This document shows positions 17,687 to 22,060 of a stretch of 22,060 nucleotides of DNA, piece after piece. The position numbers were made by a program, and so were the translations under genes. The first letter of the stretch is position 1. Each line of letters opens with the position of its first letter. This DNA comes from Chara braunii. Taxonomy: Eukaryota; Streptophyta; Charophyceae; Charales; Characeae. The stretch covers positions 1,377,844-1,399,903 of the forward strand of contig BFEA01000088.1 in the NCBI GenBank assembly GCA_003427395.1, in the 5' to 3' direction. A model generated the notes under the pieces. The model saw only the letters and a list, made by a program, of their open reading frames with translations, had not been told where the DNA came from and did not search any database.

Positions 17687-20013
17687 ACCTCACGCCCCCT
17701 CGTGGCTTCCCGTACGGGGTCGCCGATCAGAGTTCTAGGAGGGGTGTGGCCGAGGATTTTTGGCAGTAAGGGTTGAGTCTCCCGGACCGAACGGGAGGCC
17801 CTCGTTTCGTGCCAGAGGTTTTCCTTGGAGTCGAACTGTCGTCGCGGAGTCCCGTGGGGGTCGGATCACTCCAAAACGATAAACTCAAAAAAAAGGTTTC
17901 CGCAAAAATGAACTGCCGTCATGCAGCAGGACGGAAAAAGGCATCAAGGGGAGAGGACCATGGCGGCGGAGGACAAAACTTCGGCCGTCAGGGGTTTGGG
18001 GGATAGGTGGCGGGTTCGAAGCCTTCAGGCCTCATCATCGACATCACAAAGTGGCCGAACCCTCGGGTCTTTGCTGCGGAGGTGGTTGGTTCGAGGCCTT
18101 CAAGCCTCGGCGTCGGACTCACAGAGTCCGAGCGAAAGTTTCCTGGAGGGTAAAGCGGCGGGAGGACTCGCCGGCATCTGAATTCGAAATTGTGCTGGCA
18201 GCGCCCCCGCACTACGGGAAAACTCGGGGAAACGTGTCGCTCCCTCGTAACCAAGGACCAGCTGTTGCCAAGAACACGAGTCCCCCTCGCGACACCACGA
18301 GGCATGAGCGGCCGACCAGGGCAACACCGTCAAACCCGTATAAGGCAATATTAAAGTCGGGGAATCAAAACGATCAATCAAAACAAACCCGTTCCCCCTT
18401 ATCTCACAAGCTCAAGGCGGGTCCTGCCAACACACTTGCTCTGTCCGCCTCAGCGCACGCCGTACGTCCGCATCGCAATAGACGCTGTCGTCATCTGCGA
18501 TGGGGAAGGTCGGTAGCGAGATGAGACGATCGGAGGTACGTGATGAACACGGGCAAGGTCCCGCATTCCCAGTCATCCGAACCAACACCGAATCCATACA
18601 ATAGTCGTCGCAAATCCTCTCTCTTTAAGGTGGGTGCGTCGAGGGAAGACGACAAAGTCTAAGCTCTCCCCCCTCGTGGGGGCGTCGACCGTCCGCACGG
18701 ACGCAAGCGGTTGACGTCACCGGTACGGGGGCGAGAAGCTCCAAAAGCGAAGACTATCAGTTCAAAAAGGAAAGCATTGGAGAGAGAGAGGGTGAGTTGC
18801 GCTGGGACCACGCGAGAGCACAGAAAATGCCGCGGAGGGGAGGGGAACAACCGGATCAACACACTCATACTCCTAAGCAAACGGTCCCCCAGTTCAGCTT
18901 GCCCATCCCCGCACGGACGAGTACATACACACATACATGCATGCAATCAACAACTCTTGACAAGACATCTAATCATCCATGAACCTTCGACATCACTCGT
19001 GCGCACAACCAGCTCCCATCACTCGTACGCACAACCAGCTCCCATCACTCGGGGCTTCACACACACGACATGCATGGACAAAGCAGCAATGGAGATAAAA
19101 GCGAGTCCTTCTTGTACACAAAAATTTCAATTAGCTGCGGCCCCCAGGCGCAGCCTTCAAAACTTCCCAAGAACACCGACCACCATAGCCACAAGGCCCT
19201 GCCGCGGCCGGCATCCAATCCCCACCACTGCTCAGTCCCTCCGACTGCTTAGCCCCGAGACTAACGAGGGGCCCACCCCACGTCGTCACTCCGCCCGTCC
19301 TTGGGCTCGTCGAGCCTGTTCNGCGCCGCGGACTCTCGCGCATAGCTCGCGCAGCATTGCAGCCGAGATCAAAGAGGAGGAGAGGAGAGGGTTGCGCAAA
19401 TTTATAGCGCGGGAGGCGGCGGGTTAACAGCGCGAGGTGCGGGCAGCGCAGGGTGTAGATGAGCAAGACATGAGAGAGAGGTGAGGAGTTAGAGGGTTCG
19501 ACCCGCGGGATTGCATGGCTACATGATTGGGGTGTTCGTCCAAGTGGTGCGCGGTTTCCCGCTTTCCACATTGATCCAAGCATCCCAACTACACAGCCAA
19601 TCACTTCGCGGAGGAAGACGGGGTAAGGATCAAGCTGGGCGTAGGGAAAGACGAAGAGTCCTGCATGGGGAAAACGCGCGCAGCAAGAAGGGAAGATGGC
19701 GCGAGGATGCAAAGCAAGAAACGGGGATGCGAGACGAGCGAAGAAATCGGAGCTTGGGCGCGCATGTAAAAATTCAAAAAGTCCCAAACAAAATGAAAAG
19801 CCCGTTTCAAAAAGAAAAAGCCGTTTCATACCGCGGCCGCTATTCGCCCGCGGGAGTGATTAACCAAACAAAATAAAAAAACTGTTTCAAAAAGAAAACA
19901 AAAGCAAAAAGAAAGAAAACCCCCTTTCTATCCGCGTCCATACTTCGAGGCTTCCGCGGGATTTTTTCCCAAGGATACGACAAGCCGCGCGGTACGGATC
20001 TGAGCTTATCACA
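17687..20013 (-). repeat. 5' LTR (right copy)
   Basis: It aligns with 6731-9364. In the first ~300 bases I counted about 16 differences, mostly transitions. Specific to this copy are a 26-bp tandem duplication (18995-19020 and 19021-19046) and a repeat of CAAACAAAAT..AAA...GTTTC at 19785 and 19865. Its GA run is much shorter than in the left LTR. It ends GCTTATCACA at 20013. Confidence 0.92.
19401..19406 (-). promoter_or_regulatory. TATA box candidate of the 5' LTR
   Basis: The minus strand reads GCGCTATAAATTTGC, a good TATA box about 610 bases into the LTR. Transcription would start about 30 bases further along the minus strand, near 19370. The matching site in the left LTR is changed to TAAAAA. 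Confidence 0.5.
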
Positions 20014-20017
20014 TGCG
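20014..20017. repeat. candidate target-site duplication (right)
   Basis: TGCG, matching 6716-6719, lies immediately outside the right LTR terminus. Confidence 0.55.
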
Positions 20018-21646
20018 CATACGCTGCAACTCGGTTTTCTCGAGATCGTGGTCGTATGCGAGCGTGCACATGAAGGAAAGTACATCAGACTTGGGTTTCT
20101 CGTGTCGGTGCATGCAACTATCATACCCATACTATTTCGGGTGAGATCTAGTCATTACGTTCACATCCATGCCATCCATGTGACAAAGGGTAAGAGAAGG
20201 GGAGTGGGGGGCGGCAACTGCCCTGCCAGCTCTGGCATCACAGCATTCTCGGTGATCTGATGGCGATCAAAGGCTAGCGATTAAACCCAAACATTCATAG
20301 CGAGTGTCTTCAATCAAACCCGGGATTATTACACGACGCGGATGGATGCTAGAAAGTGACGAAATTTGAATTAAGCAGACATCACAGAACAAGACTGAAA
20401 AGAATCCGAAAATATCACTCGAAAAGGGTTCGCATCCATTCCATGCATACACACGAAGCAAAAAACGACAAGGAAAACCCGAAACGATTTACAAAAAAAG
20501 TTTGAGAGGGTCGGAACAAGATCGGCCAAAGTAGAAATCAAAATTATGGAGATAATTAAAAGAAGAGACCACATCCCGCACATAGCCGCTCTCTCTCTTT
20601 GCCTTCCACTCCCCGATGCGGGCAGTCCGTCGCCGCGCATCAACACAGAGTTGTCACCCCGCTTGGTTCGAGCATGCAAGCCAGATTCGTCCGTGCGCCA
20701 CAGTCTGTCGCGGCTCGCACGTCAACCCCGCATACCCGATACCATCTCGTCGGATCCCCCAACTCTCTCATCGACTCACCTCTCAAGCTGACTCGTTAGC
20801 CGCCCCTCACTAATCGCGCTAACTCCAAAGTTCATAGAGAGCAAGCTCATCACGTTTGCAAAATTAGTAGCATGCATGCTTGCGCGAAAGACACAGGATT
20901 AAGCCCAAGTGGTAAGAGGAGAAGAGAGCAAGTGCCTACATCTGCATGGCCAGGCCGCGGCGTGGGGGTCGTAGCCGTACTCCACGCATCGATCCGGTCG
21001 TACAGGCGTTCAGGCCAATTAGAACAGAGTAATTAGCATGCAAGATAAAAAAGAAGAAGAAGAAGATGGGCAAACACGAAGAAATCAAGAAAGAAGGAAG
21101 ATACAGTTACAATCACGTCCGCCAAAAGGGACAGTTACACAAGATTAAGGGCGCAATCCAGTCACAGCCCAATTCCTGACTCGACAAGATGTGTGTGAGT
21201 GAGAAGCACGGCGCAGCAAAATTCAAAGTACCTAAATTCCTAGTCCAAGTCCTAATTGCAAAGAGAAATTCCGAAAAGCCCAAAAACAGTTCCGCGAGCA
21301 CCTGGGGGCTCGACGTCAGTTGAAAATTCCAAAAAAACGACATTCCCGCGCGATGTTCGCGCCAAAAATTCCTAGTGCTCATAGCAGGAAAAGAAAGAAG
21401 CCATGGCAACCGTTGTCCATCGTGCTTGTTAAGGCGCGGTTACCCAATCGTCGGCGCGGGACTTTCCTAACACTGACCCGATAGATTCCCACATAAAACA
21501 AAAAAGAAACGAGGATACCCATTTAACTTGCCCAACCGACCCATCTCTCCGCGGCTCACCCATCCGACCCGTCCTGTGTCCCCAAGGCAGCTTCGCGCAG
21601 AAAGTTGCGCGATTAAACAAAACGGTTCGTCACAATGGCACGTCGG
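20018..21646. other. right flank, no gene supported
   Basis: All open frames are short and without recognisable domains. It contains a short GAA run (21050-21067). I see no tRNA, snRNA or transposon ends. Confidence 0.5.
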
Positions 21647-21730
21647 CATCTTCAGGCGGCCCGCCAGGGGTTCGAGGCAAGCTGCGGACATCTTCGGGTG
21701 GCTCCTCAGGGGCTCGTGGTGTTCGAGCGG
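21647..21730. repeat. 42-bp imperfect tandem duplication
   Basis: CATCTTCAGGCGGCCCGCCA (from 21647) recurs as CATCTTCGGGTGGCTCCTCA (from 21689). The units are 42 bases and similar for about 30 bases. Confidence 0.75.
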
Positions 21731-22060
21731 TGTTCCCAATGCTCGAAATTTCAGATTTTGTAGTCGTGGTCCCCTAGTCGCTTCCTACACGATTGTGTTG
21801 TCCTTGGCATCTTCTTGATTGCCATGTGTCGTCGCTTGCCGCAGATGCGACAAGGCAAGTGTGTGCGCTTTCTTGGCTTCGGTGCCATTCATGGCTTACC
21901 TGTTCCAAAGGCTGCCGCTGCCACTGATCATCTACGAATCCCCCTCGGCGGCGGCCATCTGCAGACATGTCCGCGAGGCCGCACGACTTTGCGGCCGCAT
22001 GGCGGCCAGTGGGGAGAGGGGTTTGGGATTTGGGAAGCGCTATGGGGCGGCGCAACCCCA
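21731..22060. other. unassigned GC-rich right edge
   Basis: No gene is recognised. A GCGGCC-rich stretch near 21950-22010 can form local hairpins. Confidence 0.45.

Larger units (their letters stand above)
6720..20013 (-). mobile_element. Ty3/Gypsy LTR retrotransposon, decayed
   Basis: This is a full-structure element on the minus strand: 5' LTR on the right (about 17687-20013), initiator tRNA-Met primer site (17675-17686), gag, protease, RT, RNase H, PHD-like module, integrase, extra ORF, and 3' LTR on the left (6720-9364). Integrase after RNase H defines the Ty3/Gypsy (Metaviridae) order. No chromodomain is visible after integrase. At least seven in-frame stops and several frame changes inside gag-pol show it cannot express an intact polyprotein. 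Most of the stops are TGA and could have come from CGA by CpG deamination. The LTR mismatch rate (16 differences in the first ~300 bases by eye) says the insertion is not recent. Confidence 0.92.

Noticed and set aside
20880-20960. tRNA-like A box (AAGCCCAAGTGG) in the right flank
   Set aside because: No B box at a suitable distance.
21774-22055. 93-codon minus-strand frame at the right edge
   Set aside because: No recognisable domain; GC-rich sequence favours chance open frames.

Overview
This is nuclear DNA from a green plant or a close algal relative (streptophyte). The evidence is a broken U6 snRNA copy with the plant-type 3' end, a plant-style F-box/leucine-rich-repeat reading frame, a tRNA-derived SINE and a large Ty3/Gypsy LTR retrotransposon primed by initiator tRNA-Met. 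The sequence is rich in microsatellites and homopolymer tracts and has a 465-base N gap. The exact species cannot be read from the window; a charophyte-type draft assembly would fit but is only a guess.

Layout. Positions 1-2600 are repeat-dominated. They hold a 38-bp Nextera mate-pair junction adapter left in the assembly at 417-454, beside a ~175-bp block (243-416) that is repeated at 2277-2453. They also hold a hairpin repeat, CTG/ATG and 11-bp tandem repeats, and a U6 pseudogene split by a poly-T insertion. Positions 2673-4450 hold a minus-strand F-box/LRR reading frame broken by one frame change, with its 5' low-complexity part duplicated upstream. Positions 4747-5855 hold a SINE, then a long-inverted-repeat (MITE-like) element. 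Positions 5855 to about 6360 hold a fragment resembling the U5/R part of an LTR from a family related to the big element.

Positions 6720-20013 are one minus-strand Ty3/Gypsy element of ~13.3 kb: long LTRs (6720-9364 and about 17687-20013), a 4-bp TGCG target duplication, a primer binding site (17675-17686), then gag, protease, reverse transcriptase/RNase H, a PHD-like zinc module, integrase, and a further unidentified ORF of about 2 kb before the 3' LTR. Several in-frame stops and frame changes show that it is decayed; the LTRs differ at roughly 5% of positions in the first 300 bases compared by eye. Positions 20018-22060 are flanking DNA with no gene I can support.

The most interesting signals are the PHD-finger-like segment between RNase H and integrase, the uncharacterised ORF 3' of integrase, the unusual LTR-end/PBS junctions, and the U6 copy with an internal poly-T insertion flanked by an 8-bp repeat.
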